A stretch of 64,000 bases of DNA from Nocardia aurea (GCF_003123685.1 NZ_QCYJ01000029.1:186001-250000), one strand, 5' to 3'. Shown: positions 8,800 through 17,580, counted from the first letter of the stretch. The notes: generated from the sequence alone by a model not told the origin. Numbers and translations are program-made.

Positions 8800-10268
8800 A
8801 GTCGCACTCCGATGTATTTGGTTTCGAGGAATTCGTCGATACCGGTCAGACCGCCCTCGCGGCCGAGTCCGGATTCCTTCACCCCACCGAACGGCGCGGC
8901 CGGATTCGACACCACCCCCTGATTGAGGCCGACCATTCCGGTGTCGAGGGCCTCGCAGACCCGTAATCCGCGGCGCAGATTCTGGGTGAACACGTAGCTC
9001 ACCAATCCGTAGGGCGTGTCGTTGGCCCGGTCCACGACCTCGGATTCGGAGTCGAAGGTGGTGATCGCCGCGACCGGGCCGAAGATCTCGGTGTGGAACA
9101 GTTCGGCGTCCTCGGGCACGCCGGTCAGCACGGTCGGGGGATAGAAATGTCCGGGGCCGTCGGTGCGCGCGCCTCCGACGAGGACGGTGGCGCCGCGTCC
9201 GACGGCGTCGGCGACGAGTCGTTCGACCTTGGCGACCGCGTCGCCGTCGATCAGCGGACCGACGAGAACTCCCGCTTCGGTGCCGCGCCCCATCGGCATG
9301 GCCGACAATCGGGTCGCCAGTCGCGCGGCGAATTCGTCGGCGATGCCGCGCTGCACGTAGATTCGGTTCGCCGCGGTGCAGGCCTGCCCGGTGTTGCGCA
9401 TCTTCGCCGCGAGCGCGCCGTCGATCGCCTCGTCGAGATCGGCGTCGTCGAACACGATGAGGGGGGCGTTGCCGCCGAGTTCCATCGAGGTGCGCATCAC
9501 CGTGCGCGCGCACTGTTCGAGCAGACGTTTGCCGACTTCGGTCGAACCGGTGAAGGACAGTTTGCGTGAGCGGCCGTCGAGGATCAGCGGTGTCATCACC
9601 GGGCCGGGATCGGAGGTGGTGAGCACGTTGACGACTCCGGCGGGCACACCGACGCGGTCGAGGATCTCGGCCAGCGCCAGCATCGACAGCGGGGTCTGCT
9701 CGGCGGGTTTCACCACGCAGGTGCAGCCCGCCGCCAGCGCGGGGCCGATCTTGCGGGTGCCCATGGCCATCGGGAAGTTCCAGGGCGTGATGAGCAGGCT
9801 GGGCCCGACGGGCTGCCTGGTGACCACGAAACGCGATCCGCCGCCGGGGGCGGGCAGGTATCCGCCGTCCAGGCGCACCGCTTCCTCGGCGAACCAGCGG
9901 AAGAACTCGGCGGCGTAGGCGATCTCGCCGCGTGCCTCGGCCAGTGGTTTACCCATCTCTATGGTCATCACGAGGGCGAGGCGTTCGGTGTCGTCGAGCA
10001 ATGCCCGGTGCGCGCGCATGAGCAGATCGCTGCGTTCCCTGGGGGGAGTGGCGGCCCAGCCCGGTTGTGCCCGCGACGCGGCGGTGAGCGCGTCGAGTCC
10101 GTCGGTGGGTGAGGCGTCGGCGACCTCGCACAGCACCGCGCCGGTGGACGGATCGATCACGGGCAGCGTCGCGGAGGTGTCGCGCCACCGGCCGGCGATA
10201 TACAGACCGGTGGGCACGCTCGCGACGGCGTTTCGTTCCGCGGCGGTCAGCGTTGTTTCGGCGAGCAT
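8796..10268 (-). CDS. NAD(P)-dependent aldehyde dehydrogenase, succinate-semialdehyde dehydrogenase type
   Basis: The start at 10268 (MLAETTLTAAERN) is preceded by an AAGGA box at suitable distance, giving 490 residues; an ATG 18 bases upstream is possible. Motifs are ITPWNFPMA, KPAEQTPLSML, FTGSTEVGK, MELGGNAP and the catalytic GQACTAANR. EMGKPLAEARGEI is typical of GabD-like enzymes. In context it would oxidise the semialdehyde produced by the aminotransferase encoded divergently at 10428. The operator-like box at 10339 lies in the shared promoter region. GabD identity is by family resemblance only. Confidence 0.9.
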   Translation of the reverse strand: MLAETTLTAAERNAVASVPTGLYIAGRWRDTSATLPVIDPSTGAVLCEVADASPTDGLDALTAASRAQPGWAATPPRERSDLLMRAHRALLDDTERLALVMTIEMGKPLAEARGEIAYAAEFFRWFAEEAVRLDGGYLPAPGGGSRFVVTRQPVGPSLLITPWNFPMAMGTRKIGPALAAGCTCVVKPAEQTPLSMLALAEILDRVGVPAGVVNVLTTSDPGPVMTPLILDGRSRKLSFTGSTEVGKRLLEQCARTVMRTSMELGGNAPLIVFDDADLDEAIDGALAAKMRNTGQACTAANRIYVQRGIADEFAARLATRLSAMPMGRGTEAGVLVGPLIDGDAVAKVERLVADAVGRGATVLVGGARTDGPGHFYPPTVLTGVPEDAELFHTEIFGPVAAITTFDSESEVVDRANDTPYGLVSYVFTQNLRRGLRVCEALDTGMVGLNQGVVSNPAAPFGGVKESGLGREGGLTGIDEFLETKYIGVRL

Positions 10269-10338
10269 CGACAACGGTCCTTCCATCCCTGCCGCAGCCG
10301 TGGACCATTGCTGCGGACCCTGCTGCCATGTTATGCAT

Positions 10339-10354
10339 ATTGTCAACAATCCGA
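10339..10354. promoter_or_regulatory. GntR-type operator box 1 (divergent promoter of aldehyde dehydrogenase and aminotransferase)
   Basis: ATTGTCAACAATCCGA. The core ATTGT-CA-ACAAT is an inverted repeat of the TNGT/ACNA type used by GntR/FadR-like regulators. The same 16 bases occur at 14680-14695 in the other divergent promoter of this island. The likely ligand is the GntR protein encoded at 16226. Confidence 0.7.
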
Positions 10355-10427
10355 CAATAGTCAGCAGATAACCGACACCGGCCCGTCGACGTTCACGGAC
10401 CACCCCCACTCCGGGAGGGCGATCACC

Positions 10428-11669
10428 ATGACCGAACTGTCGCCAGTACTCAAACAAGCCACCCCCGTGGTCGTCGACCACGGCGCGGGCTGCTACCTCT
10501 ACAGCACCGACGGCACGCGCTACCTGGACTTCACCGCGGGCATCGGCGTCACCAGCACCGGCCACTGCCACCCCCACGTGGTCGCCGCGGCCCAGGCGCA
10601 GGTGGCGAAACTGATCCACGGCCAATACACCACGGTCATGCATCGACCGCTGCTCGAACTCACCGAACGGCTCGGCACCGTGCTGCCCGAAGGCCTGGAC
10701 TCGGTCTTCTACGCCAATTCCGGTAGCGAGGCGGTGGAAGCGGCACTGCGCCTGGCCCGCCAGGCCACCGGACGCCCGAATATCGTGGTCTTCCACGGCG
10801 GATTCCACGGCCGCACCGTCGCCGCGGCGACCATGACCACCTCGGGCACCCGCTTCTCGGCCGGATTCAGCCCGCTCATGTCGGGTGTGCACGTGGCCCC
10901 GTTCCCCACGGCCTTCCGCTACGGCTGGAGCGAAGCCGAGGCCACCGACTTCGCACTGCGCGAACTGGACTACCTGCTGGCCACCCTCACCTCACCGGCG
11001 GAAACAGCCGCGTTCGTGGTGGAACCGATGCTGGGCGAGGGCGGCTACATCCCCGGCAACGCCACGTTCTTCCAGGGCCTGCGCGAACGCGCCGACCGGC
11101 ACGGCATCCTGCTGATCTTCGACGAGATCCAGACCGGTTTCGGGCGCACCGGAAAGTTCTTCGGCCACCAGCACTTCGGCGCGCGCCCCGACGTGATCAC
11201 CATCGCCAAAGGCCTGGCCAGCGGATTCCCGCTCTCGGGAATCGCGGCCTCGCGCGAACTCATGGCGCGGGCGTGGCCGGGTTCGCAGGGCGGGACCTAC
11301 GGCGGCAACGCCGTGGCCTGCGCGGCCGCGATCGCCACGCTCGAAGTCATCGAGTCCGAACATCTGGTCGACAACGCCGCCGCCCGCGGCGCCCGACTGC
11401 TCGGTGGCCTGCGCGGCACTGCCAGCAAGGCGATCGGTGACGTGCGCGGCCTCGGTTTGCTCGCCGGAGCCGAATTCACCACGCTCACCGGCGAACCCGA
11501 TCCCGAGACCGCCGCCGCGGCGCAACGGCGCGCGGTGGACAAAGGACTGCTGCTGCTCACCTGCGGCGCGCACAGCAACGTCGTGCGCATGATCCCGCCG
11601 CTCATCGTGACCGACGACCAGATCGACGACGCGCTCGCCATCTGGTCCGAAGTCCTCGCCGAGCTGTGA
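10428..11669 (+). CDS. class III aminotransferase (4-aminobutyrate/ornithine type)
   Basis: The start is ATG 10428 with CGGGAGGG upstream; the protein is 413 residues. PLP-enzyme motifs are visible: NSGSEAVEAALRLAR, FHGGFHGRT, FDEIQTGFGRTGKFF, and the lysine region ITIAKGLASGFPLSG. The family transfers an omega-amino group to an alpha-keto acid, giving a semialdehyde. The divergent aldehyde dehydrogenase fits as the next step. The stop overlaps a possible GTG of the next gene (GTGA), which supports an operon with the DUF3830 gene. The exact amino donor is unknown. Confidence 0.92.
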   Translation: MTELSPVLKQATPVVVDHGAGCYLYSTDGTRYLDFTAGIGVTSTGHCHPHVVAAAQAQVAKLIHGQYTTVMHRPLLELTERLGTVLPEGLDSVFYANSGSEAVEAALRLARQATGRPNIVVFHGGFHGRTVAAATMTTSGTRFSAGFSPLMSGVHVAPFPTAFRYGWSEAEATDFALRELDYLLATLTSPAETAAFVVEPMLGEGGYIPGNATFFQGLRERADRHGILLIFDEIQTGFGRTGKFFGHQHFGARPDVITIAKGLASGFPLSGIAASRELMARAWPGSQGGTYGGNAVACAAAIATLEVIESEHLVDNAAARGARLLGGLRGTASKAIGDVRGLGLLAGAEFTTLTGEPDPETAAAAQRRAVDKGLLLLTCGAHSNVVRMIPPLIVTDDQIDDALAIWSEVLAEL

Positions 11670-11698
11670 CCGCGAGCACCGACCCGAAAGCAGGATCC

Positions 11699-12193
11699 AT
11701 GGCCCGCTACATCACCATCACCCTGACCAAATCCGCAGTGAGCTGCCGCGCGCGCCTGCTCGACGAGGACGCGCCCGGCACCTGCGAGGCGGTGTGGAAC
11801 TCACTGCCCCACGAGGGCGACGCCTTCCACGCCAAATACGCCCGCAACGAGGTGTACACGCTGGTCCCCAGGATCGGCGCGGCCCCGCACCGCGAGAATC
11901 CGACCGTCACCCCGATCCCGGGCGATGTCTGCCTGTTCGATTTCGAACCGTGGGAGATCGGCAATCCCGCCTACGGTTACGACCCCGGTTCGGCGGCCCA
12001 TCACGAACTCGGCGCGACCGATCTCGCGATCTTCTACGGCCGCAACAACCTGCTGATCAACGGTGACATGGGCTGGGTGCCCGGCAATGTCTTCGCGACC
12101 ATCGAGGACGGCCTCGCCGATATCGCGGCCGCCTGTAACGACCTGTGGCTGCACGGCGTGCACGGCGAGACCCTGGCGTTCGCCCGCGCCTGA
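11699..12193 (+). CDS. DUF3830 family protein
   Basis: A 164-residue protein when started at ATG 11699, which follows an AGCAGGA box. A GTG at 11666 that overlaps the aminotransferase stop would add 11 residues. The sequence (RYITITL, then APGTCEAVWNSLP, FHAKYARNEVY, PGDVCLFDF) fits DUF3830, a cyclophilin-like fold family of unknown activity. This family is often encoded beside Asp/Glu-racemase-like proteins, aminotransferases and GntR regulators, as seen here. No function is assigned. A strong terminator-like hairpin follows the stop. Confidence 0.75.
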   Translation: MARYITITLTKSAVSCRARLLDEDAPGTCEAVWNSLPHEGDAFHAKYARNEVYTLVPRIGAAPHRENPTVTPIPGDVCLFDFEPWEIGNPAYGYDPGSAAHHELGATDLAIFYGRNNLLINGDMGWVPGNVFATIEDGLADIAAACNDLWLHGVHGETLAFARA

Positions 12194-12207
12194 CAGGGCA
12201 ACGAAAT

Positions 12208-12236
12208 CCCCCTGCGATATCGGTTGTCGCAGGGGG
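12208..12236. terminator. strong hairpin between convergent genes
   Basis: Arms CCCCCTGCGA and TCGCAGGGGG are perfect over 10 bp with a 9-base loop. It lies 14 bases after the DUF3830 stop and 36 bases from the amidase stop, so it can end transcription from both sides. No long T-run follows, as is usual in high-GC actinobacteria. Confidence 0.75.
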
Positions 12237-12272
12237 CATTTCGCGCTCGGCCAGGGTCAGGCGAAGATCACG

Positions 12273-13673
12273 TCAGGCGGCGATCACGAGTTCGGCGTAG
12301 CGGGCCAGGGCGAGCACCAGATCGTCGGAATGACGCGGACCCACGATCTGCAACCCCACCGGCAGACCCGCCGCGGTGGTGCCCACCGGAATACTGATCG
12401 CGGGCTGCTGGGTCATGTTGAACGGGTAGGTGAACGGCGTCCACTGCGCCCAACTGTGCATACCGCTGCCCGGAGGCACATCGTGGCCCGCCTCGAACGC
12501 TGTGATCGGCATCGTCGGCGTGATCAGCACGTCGTAGGCGGTATGGAACTCACCCATCCTGATGCCGACCCGCGCCGCGACATCGCGCGCCTCGAGATAC
12601 TCGACCGCGCCGACACCGTCACCGCGCTCCCACACGGTCCGCAGTGCCGGATCCACCCGCTCACGGGCACCCTCGGGCAGTTTCGCCAACATGGTCGCGG
12701 CCCCGGCCGCCCACAGCGCCTCGAACGCCTCGCGTGGGTCCTCGAAGCCGGGATCGGCGTCGATGACCCGTAATTCGGCCTCGGCCAGACACCGCACGGC
12801 CGCGTCGACGAGTCCGGCGACCTCGGGATCGACCTCGGCATAGCCCAGTGTCGGGGAATAGGCGACGGTCAGGCCGCGCACGTCACGCGTCATCTGCCCA
12901 CGGAAGGTGGTGATCATCGGCGCGAGCGCGGTCGGGTCGCGCGGATCGGGCAGCGACAGGATATCCATCAGCAGCGCGGCGTCCTCGACCGTTCGGGTCA
13001 TCGGGCCCGCGTGCGCCAGTGGTCCGAACGGACTGGCCGGATACAACGGGATCCGGCCGTGGGTCGGTTTGAATCCGACGATCCCGCAGAACGACGCCGG
13101 AATACGGATGCTGCCGCCGCCGTCGGTGCCCACCGACACCGGTCCCATTCCCGCCGCCACCGCCGCCGCGCTCCCGCCCGAGGAGCCGCCCGCGGTGGTC
13201 GTGGGATCGGCCGGGTTGCGGGTGATGCCGGTCAACGGACTGTCGGTGACCGCCTTCCACGCGATTTCGGGGGTCGTGGTCTTGCCGAGGAAGACCATCC
13301 CGTCCGCGCGCAGCCGCGCCGCGACCGGACTGTCCTCGGTCCAGGGTCCACCCGGGTCGATCGAGGTCGATCCGCGCCTGGTCGGCCAGCCCTCGGTGAG
13401 GAAGATGTCCTTGATCGAGATCGGCACGCCGTCGAGCAGGCCACGCACGTGACCGGACTGCCAGCGCGCCTCGGATTCCTTGGCCTGCACCAGGGCGCGA
13501 TCGGGGTCGACCAGGCAGAAGGCGTTCACGGCCTCGTCACGCGCGGTGATCGTTTCCAGCACGGCCTCGGTCGCCTCGACGGGGGACAGGACACCGGCGG
13601 CGTAGGCCGAGACCAACTCGACGGCTGTCATGGCGACCGGATCGGTAGGCGGAGTGTTCCGGGGGTTGCTCAT
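12273..13673 (-). CDS. amidase (amidase-signature family)
   Basis: The start at ATG 13673 is preceded by a GAAGGAG box; the product has 466 residues. The Ser-cisSer-Lys triad is visible: Lys88 in ISIKDIF, the glycine-serine stretch GGSSGGS at 162-168 (cis-Ser), and the nucleophile Ser188 in VGTDGGGSIRIPA. The family hydrolyses carboxamides to acid and ammonia. It lies 13 bp after the D-2-hydroxyacid dehydrogenase gene in the same direction, which implies one operon. In this context it may release the amine or acid that feeds the aminotransferase and dehydrogenases, but the substrate is unknown. Confidence 0.92.
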   Translation of the reverse strand: MSNPRNTPPTDPVAMTAVELVSAYAAGVLSPVEATEAVLETITARDEAVNAFCLVDPDRALVQAKESEARWQSGHVRGLLDGVPISIKDIFLTEGWPTRRGSTSIDPGGPWTEDSPVAARLRADGMVFLGKTTTPEIAWKAVTDSPLTGITRNPADPTTTAGGSSGGSAAAVAAGMGPVSVGTDGGGSIRIPASFCGIVGFKPTHGRIPLYPASPFGPLAHAGPMTRTVEDAALLMDILSLPDPRDPTALAPMITTFRGQMTRDVRGLTVAYSPTLGYAEVDPEVAGLVDAAVRCLAEAELRVIDADPGFEDPREAFEALWAAGAATMLAKLPEGARERVDPALRTVWERGDGVGAVEYLEARDVAARVGIRMGEFHTAYDVLITPTMPITAFEAGHDVPPGSGMHSWAQWTPFTYPFNMTQQPAISIPVGTTAAGLPVGLQIVGPRHSDDLVLALARYAELVIAA

Positions 13674-13686
13674 GGCGTGGGCTCCT

Positions 13687-14652
13687 TCAGCCGGGCACAT
13701 ACCCCAGCTCCTTGTCGACGACGTTGTCCAACGGCCGGTCGGCGATCCAGTTCTCGAAGTTCTCGACGAACGCGGTGACGATTCCGCCGCGCCAACCCAT
13801 GAAGTCACCCGAATTGTGCGGGGTGATCATCACATTGGGCAGCTGCCACAGCGGGTGCCGAGCCGGCAGCGGCTCGGGATCCACCACGTCCAGGGCCGCA
13901 CCGGCGATCGATCCGTCGCGCAGCGCGGCGAGGAGATCGTCGGTGACAACGAGTTCCCCACGGCCCACGTTGACAAACCTCGCGTGTGGTTTCATCGCGG
14001 CGAACGCTCTCGCGTCGAACATGTTCCGGGTCTGCGGGGTCAGCGGCGCGATGGCGACGACGTAATCCGCACCGGGAAGTTCGGCGTGGAGATCGACGCC
14101 GACGGTCCCGAAATCCGGGTCCTCGGCGCGGGCGCGACGGCCCACCGCCCGCACCGTCATACCCGCCGCGCGCAACAAGCGCGCGATCGCCCGCCCGATC
14201 GGCCCGGTGCCCACGACCAGCACGGTCGCGCCCGAGATCCGTTCTGACTCGCGATGGCGCCACACGCCGCGCTGTTGCAGTCGCAGCGAGCCGGGCAGAT
14301 CCTTGGCGAAGCAAAGAATCTGCCCCAGTACGTATTCGGCGATGGCGGAGTCGAACAGCCCGCGCGTATTGGTGACGACGACATCGCCGGCGCGCACCTC
14401 GGGGAACATCACCGGATCCACCCCGGTCGAACCCATGTGGATCCAACGCAGCGCATCGGCCGCGTGCCACGCTCCGGGCAGCGCGCGGGTGAGGAAGTCG
14501 TAGACGAACAGGACCTCGGCGCCGCGCAGTGCCTTACTCAGGCCCGATGCGTCGGTGTAGCGGACGACGGCACGCTCACGGACGGGGGCCATGAGATCGT
14601 CGTCGGGCAGGCTGTCGCCGTGCAGGACGGTGATGATCGGACCCTGTTCCAC
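13687..14652 (-). CDS. D-isomer-specific 2-hydroxyacid dehydrogenase
   Basis: 321 residues. The nucleotide-binding motif is VVGTGPIGRAIARLL (about 145-160). The catalytic Arg lies in NVGRGELV, the Glu in DVVDPEPLP, and the His in ITPHNSG, in the usual order. This is the GhrA/SerA-like family that interconverts D-2-hydroxyacids and 2-keto acids with NAD(P)H. Its start at 14652 lies 28 bp from the GntR box at 14680, so expression is probably controlled by that box. It is co-directional with the amidase. Confidence 0.92.
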   Translation of the reverse strand: MEQGPIITVLHGDSLPDDDLMAPVRERAVVRYTDASGLSKALRGAEVLFVYDFLTRALPGAWHAADALRWIHMGSTGVDPVMFPEVRAGDVVVTNTRGLFDSAIAEYVLGQILCFAKDLPGSLRLQQRGVWRHRESERISGATVLVVGTGPIGRAIARLLRAAGMTVRAVGRRARAEDPDFGTVGVDLHAELPGADYVVAIAPLTPQTRNMFDARAFAAMKPHARFVNVGRGELVVTDDLLAALRDGSIAGAALDVVDPEPLPARHPLWQLPNVMITPHNSGDFMGWRGGIVTAFVENFENWIADRPLDNVVDKELGYVPG

Positions 14653-14679
14653 ATTGACACACTAAAAACCCATCGTATG

Positions 14680-14695
14680 ATTGTCAACAATCCGA
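14680..14695. promoter_or_regulatory. GntR-type operator box 2 (divergent promoter of hydroxyacid dehydrogenase and isomerase operons)
   Basis: ATTGTCAACAATCCGA, identical over 16 bases to the box at 10339. It sits between two divergent operons 86 bp apart, one of which ends with the GntR gene, so autoregulation is likely. Confidence 0.7.
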
Positions 14696-14738
14696 TCGTG
14701 TTCGGAGGTCTGCCCGGCTGAGCGCGAGAGGGGCCGTA

Positions 14739-15479
14739 GTGGAACTCAGCTTCCCAGAGATAGAGGGACCCGTAGCCCAACGCGGCATCGGGATCATCGC
14801 TCCGTTCGACCTCGCACTCGAACGCGAACTCTGGCGGTGGGCGCCCCTGGAAGTGAGTCTGCACCTGGCGCGCACACCCTACGAACCGGTGCCGGTGTCG
14901 CTCGCGATGGCCGAACTGGTCTCCAACCCGCTGCACCTGACCGCCGCTACCCGCGACATCATGCACGTGGAACCGGAGGTCATCGCCTACCTGTGCACCT
15001 CGGGCAGTTTCATCAACGGCCTCGAGCACGAGCGGTCGCTACGCGACACCATCTGCGCGGCGGGCGCCCGCGACGCGGTCACCACCTCCGGCGCGCTCAT
15101 CGAGGCGATCGGTCATCTCGACATCAGCAGGATCTCGGTGATCACCCCCTACGACGAGGTCCTCACCCGCAAACTGCACGACTTCCTCGGCCAGGCCCAC
15201 TGTCGCGTCATCCGCTCCGACCACCTCGGGTTGGGCGGCGGCATCTGGAAGGTCAACTACCGCACCATCGCCGAACGAATCATCGGCGCCGACGATCCCC
15301 GGTCCCAGGCCGTGTTCGTCAGCTGTACCAACCTGCCTACCTACGATGTCATCGAGCCGCTCGAACAAGCACTCGGCAAACCCGTACTCACCGCCAACCA
15401 GCTCACCATGTGGGCTTGTCTGGGCCGGATGAAACTTCCGATGATGGGTCCGGGAAAGTGGCTACACAACGTCTTCTGA
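14739..15479 (+). CDS. maleate cis-trans isomerase / Asp-Glu racemase superfamily protein, two-cysteine form
   Basis: GTG start with GAGAGGGG upstream; 246 residues. Both catalytic-type cysteines of the superfamily are present: Cys86 in LCTSGSF and Cys196 in SCTNLPT. This is the pattern of maleate isomerases and racemases that use a Cys pair. N-terminal RGIGIIAPFDLALE resembles maleate isomerase and EutA-like proteins. It is the first gene of an operon with a paralogue and the GntR regulator. The substrate is probably a small dicarboxylate or 2-substituted acid made by the island. Confidence 0.85.
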   Translation: MELSFPEIEGPVAQRGIGIIAPFDLALERELWRWAPLEVSLHLARTPYEPVPVSLAMAELVSNPLHLTAATRDIMHVEPEVIAYLCTSGSFINGLEHERSLRDTICAAGARDAVTTSGALIEAIGHLDISRISVITPYDEVLTRKLHDFLGQAHCRVIRSDHLGLGGGIWKVNYRTIAERIIGADDPRSQAVFVSCTNLPTYDVIEPLEQALGKPVLTANQLTMWACLGRMKLPMMGPGKWLHNVF

Positions 15480-15492
15480 ACGGAACCGACCT

Positions 15493-16239
15493 ATGCGCGC
15501 ACCCACCATCGGCTTCATCTACCCCGACCACGCCGCCGAGGACGACTACCCTTTGGCGGCAACGGAGTTGGGCGCGGCGGGGCTCGACGTGGAATTGCCG
15601 GTCGCGCACATCTACGGCACGGATCTGCACGCGATCCCCGAACTGCTCGACCTCGGCAGCCCCGCCAAACTGCGCCGCGGCGCCGACCTGCTCGCCCCGC
15701 ACCGCCCCGCCGCCGTCGTGTGGGCGTGCACCTCGGGCAGTTTCGTCTACGGCCCGCGCGGCGCCCGCGACCAGGTCCAGGCACTGGCCCGAGCCGCGGG
15801 AGTACCCGCGACCAGCACCAGCCTCGCCTTCGCCGACGCCACCCGTCACCTCGGCGTGCGCACCGTCGCGGTGGCCGCGAGCTACCCCGACGAGGTCGCC
15901 GAACTGTTCGTCGAATTCCTCGCCGACGCCGGCGTGGAGGTCGTCTCCCTGTCCAGCGCCGGGATCGACACCGCCGCCGAAGTCGGCACGATGACCGCCG
16001 CCGAGGTCAGGAAACTGGCCGAGTCCAACGATCATCCCGACGCCCAGGCGATACTGGTCCCCGACACCGCCATGCACACCCTCGCGATACTGCCCGAACT
16101 CGAAACGGCCCTGGGCAAAACGGTACTCACCGCGAATCAGGTCACCCTCTGGGCGGGACTGCGGCTGGCCGGTCTCACCCCGACCTGCCCGGCACTGGGC
16201 ACCCTCTTCGCCGAAGGGAGACCCCATGTCGATCGTTGA
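15493..16239 (+). CDS. maleate isomerase-like protein lacking the second catalytic cysteine
   Basis: 248 residues, a divergent paralogue of the preceding protein. The first cysteine is kept (Cys79 in WACTSGSF). The position of the second Cys reads VPDTAMHT, with Asp191. The rest of the fold markers remain (SLAFADATRHLG, TVLTANQVTLW). One-cysteine members of this superfamily, such as arylmalonate decarboxylase, do different chemistry from racemases, so it may not be an isomerase. It could also be a partner subunit of the first protein. The start lies 13 bp after the previous stop and its end overlaps the GntR start by 14 bases. Confidence 0.8.
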   Translation: MRAPTIGFIYPDHAAEDDYPLAATELGAAGLDVELPVAHIYGTDLHAIPELLDLGSPAKLRRGADLLAPHRPAAVVWACTSGSFVYGPRGARDQVQALARAAGVPATSTSLAFADATRHLGVRTVAVAASYPDEVAELFVEFLADAGVEVVSLSSAGIDTAAEVGTMTAAEVRKLAESNDHPDAQAILVPDTAMHTLAILPELETALGKTVLTANQVTLWAGLRLAGLTPTCPALGTLFAEGRPHVDR

Positions 16240-16891
16240 TTTCGAACCGGTCAACAAACGCTCCACCGCGGAGATGATCGCCGACCGACTGCGCGAGGCC
16301 ATCATGCGCGGCAGCCTCGCGCCCGGCTCCCAACTCGGCGAGGCCGACCTGGCCGCACGATTCGAGGTGTCACGAGGACCGATCCGCGAAGCGATGCAGC
16401 GGTTGGTCTCCGAAGGTCTGCTCTACAGCATCCGCAATCGGGGCATCTTCGTCATCGAACTCACCATCGACGACGTGATCGACATCTACCGAGCCAGAAC
16501 CGCCATCGAAGGCGGCGCCCTGGAACTGATCCTGACCAGCTACCGCGACCGCGCCGAGGCGGCACTGGGACCCAGCGTCGAGCTGATGTGCGCCGCCGCC
16601 GAACGCGGCGATCCCGTCGGAGTCTCCGACGCCGACCAGGCATTCCACGAGGCGCTCGTGGAATGCGCGGGCAGTCCGCGCCTGGTCCGCGCCGCGCGAA
16701 CCCTGCTGATCGAGACTCGGATGTGTCTGGGCGCCCTCCAGACCACCTACCCCGATCTGCGCGATCAGGCCCGCGAACACGTCGACCTGCGCGCTGCGGT
16801 CAGCGCCGGACCACCGCAGCGGGCGCGCGCGCTACTGGTCGAACACATGGAGGACGCCGTGCAACGGCTGGCGGGCCGCACCGCGGTCTAA
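16226..16891 (+). CDS. GntR-family regulator with FCD ligand domain
   Basis: 221 residues. The N-terminal winged helix (MIADRLREAIMRGSLAPGSQLGEADLAARFEVSRGPIREAMQRL...) is followed by an all-helical FCD domain with the ADQAFHEALVECAGSPRL signature. FCD regulators of the FadR group bind organic acids and usually repress the catabolic genes near them. It is the last gene of the isomerase operon, which begins behind the box at 14680. Two identical boxes in the island make it the natural local regulator. The effector is unknown. Confidence 0.92.
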   Translation: MSIVDFEPVNKRSTAEMIADRLREAIMRGSLAPGSQLGEADLAARFEVSRGPIREAMQRLVSEGLLYSIRNRGIFVIELTIDDVIDIYRARTAIEGGALELILTSYRDRAEAALGPSVELMCAAAERGDPVGVSDADQAFHEALVECAGSPRLVRAARTLLIETRMCLGALQTTYPDLRDQAREHVDLRAAVSAGPPQRARALLVEHMEDAVQRLAGRTAV

Positions 16892-17532
16892 CGCGCCTGC
16901 GCGCCCCGCAGGAACAGATCGACCGCGTGCACCAGGTGACGCTGTCGTTCCACGGGGCTGCGATAGACACCGAAATCGGCCAGTCGCGCGGGCAGGATCT
17001 CCACCACCGCGATGAAGTGCTCCGCCGCCAACTCGATGTCGTCGAGATCGAGGACCCCCGCCTCGACATGGTGGCGCAGCACCTCCATCACCTGCTGTTG
17101 ACGGCGTGACCAGCCGAACGAGTCGGCGGCGAGCGCGAATTCGGGAAATCGGTGCGCTTCGGTCCTGGCGATCTTGTGCAGTTGCACGATGTCGGGATCG
17201 AGCGCGTGATCGAGCGCTCCGCGACCGATCGCTATCAGCGTGCCGCGCAGGTCGTCGTCATCGGTGGGGGCCGGATCGGGCGGCACGGCCCGGCTCAACG
17301 CCCAGGGGATGACATCGAGAAAGACCGCCCGTTTATCGGGATAGCGGGCGTAGAGGGTGGCCTTCGCGGTACCGGCGGCCTCCGCGATCGCCACCATGGT
17401 GGTCGCGTCGTAGCCGTTCTCGAGAAATGTCCGGACCGCCGCGTCGCGCAGTCGCTGATGAAGCGCCGCGGCTTCGGCGTGCGTCGGACGGCCGCCTCGT
17501 CGCTCCACTCCCACCGGACGGTTTCGCACCAC
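16888..17532 (-). CDS. TetR/AcrR-family transcriptional regulator
   Basis: 214 residues. The helix-turn-helix is clear (VRTFLENGYDATTMVAIAEAAGTAKATLYARYPDKRAVF). The C-terminal half (HKIARTEAHRFPEFA) resembles AefR-type ligand domains. The stop overlaps the GntR stop by 4 bases on the opposite strand. It is divergent from the TauD-type dioxygenase with 138 bp between starts, where an inverted repeat lies, so it probably controls that gene and itself. Confidence 0.92.
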   Translation of the reverse strand: MVRNRPVGVERRGGRPTHAEAAALHQRLRDAAVRTFLENGYDATTMVAIAEAAGTAKATLYARYPDKRAVFLDVIPWALSRAVPPDPAPTDDDDLRGTLIAIGRGALDHALDPDIVQLHKIARTEAHRFPEFALAADSFGWSRRQQQVMEVLRHHVEAGVLDLDDIELAAEHFIAVVEILPARLADFGVYRSPVERQRHLVHAVDLFLRGAQAR

Positions 17533-17580
17533 CTCACGACTCTACGACGTCGCGGAAGCCGACAGTGCCGAGATGTCGAA

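Noticed and set aside
8800..9513. N-terminal extension of the malate-type dehydrogenase
   Set aside because: Lies over the aldehyde dehydrogenase in another frame; GTG at 8799 starts the domain at the right place.
7729..16891. Ectoine degradation cluster
   Set aside because: Ectoine hydrolase, deacetylase and transporter genes are absent, and amidase, DUF3830 and malate-type dehydrogenase are not part of it.
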